A DNA stretch of 64,000 nt, from assembly GCF_041381155.1 (NCBI RefSeq), contig NC_091147.1:11967030-12031029 (forward strand), given 5' to 3'. This DNA is from Argopecten irradians (Eukaryota; Mollusca; Bivalvia; Pectinida; Pectinidae). Both the position numbers and the translations under genes were made by a program. Each line of letters begins with the position of its first letter. Position 1 is the first letter of the stretch. The notes under the pieces were generated by a model. It did no database searches. It saw only the letters and a program-made list of their open reading frames with translations, and was not told where the DNA came from. Below are positions 63,653 to 64,000 of the stretch, piece after piece.

Positions 63653-63970
63653 ATGGATAGAAAAGAGCAATGCTTAAAACGTGCCTTCCATATCACTGTA
63701 GCTGTCAATATTGCACTACTACTTGCGTTAGTAGCCCTCTTTATTGTTCGTCAGACACACCGAAACCAAGACACCACGGACAACATTGTCCCGACAATAG
63801 GGACAGCGCCTTTGTCAGATTATCGTGGACCGATTTGTCTTCCATGTGATGAACGGGAAACCATTGATGCACGTACGTTTTACGAGTTCCATCTGACGGT
63901 AGACGAGGACAACCGTCTGTGTTGTCTACATCCGGACAACGACACCGCTATCCACGACACAGTCCTAGAA
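63653..63970 (+). CDS. TNF ligand-like first exon (gene continues past the window)
   Basis: ATG at 63653 opens 106 codons to VLE before GTATGA, phase 0 as in the gene at 46941. The product has a short tail, a membrane segment at about 13-33 ending FIVRQT, and a stalk with ICLPC at 61-65 and CC at 90-91, at exactly the same residue numbers as in the 46941 product. Later exons with the TNF domain would lie beyond 64000. It is a diverged paralog of the 46941 gene; the two bracket the short-protein array. Confidence 0.8.
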
Positions 63971-64000
63971 GTATGAAGATTTTATAGAATGACAGGAAAT

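Noticed and set aside
1-64000. Virus-derived or LTR elements
   Set aside because: I saw no reverse transcriptase, integrase, capsid or envelope-like frame and no paired long direct repeats of that kind.

Overview
The window looks like AT-rich animal nuclear DNA, most likely from a bivalve mollusc. The evidence is short phase-consistent exons with GT-AG introns, many tRNA-derived SINEs of a type I associate with bivalves, several families of short non-autonomous transposons, and genes for TNF-superfamily-like type II membrane ligands. Genus and species cannot be read from the sequence. I recognised no functional RNA gene, no CRISPR array and no virus-derived or LTR element.

Region 1 (about 709-29626) is a very large imperfect palindrome: two arms of about 13 and 15.7 kb around a central spacer of about 170 bp. 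Each arm carries the same three-exon TNF-like ligand gene, and the two copies point outward. The right-arm copy (23513-26376) is open throughout and predicts 349 residues. The left-arm copy (5781 down to 3998) is cut short in its last exon. The arms differ by several insertions, including a 515-bp insertion flanked by a 9-bp direct repeat and a 944-bp insertion holding a MITE and a SINE, but are almost identical around the first exon.

Region 2 (about 33.4-42.9 kb) holds a three-exon TNF-like gene with a long proline/cysteine-rich cytoplasmic tail containing three 18-residue repeats. After a 1-kb fold-back transposon comes a related-looking single-exon gene whose product ends 9 residues after its membrane segment and so has no ligand domain.

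Region 3 (about 44.7-48.6 kb) has a 1.2-kb TIR transposon and then a four-exon gene that is the clearest TNF ligand here (287 residues, canonical TNF-domain motifs). A broken duplicate of its first exon lies at 50454.

Region 4 (about 50.6-63.4 kb) is a tandem array of four copies of a two-exon gene for a short type II membrane protein that I do not recognise. Only the first copy is intact; later copies carry a stop in exon 1, frameshifts in exon 2, or both. Their introns hold one or two copies of a 790-bp repeat that copy 1 lacks. All four keep the same compact promoter (a TATAAAATA box plus an inverted TCAAGGTCA site). The window ends in the first exon of a gene similar to the one at 46941.

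Taken together this is a birth-and-death cluster of type II ligand-like genes. Four genes share a cysteine module (IC-x-x-C or similar, then CC) at the end of exon 1 and a phase-0 first intron, which suggests a common ancestor despite very diverged ligand domains. All functional statements are inferences from sequence pattern.
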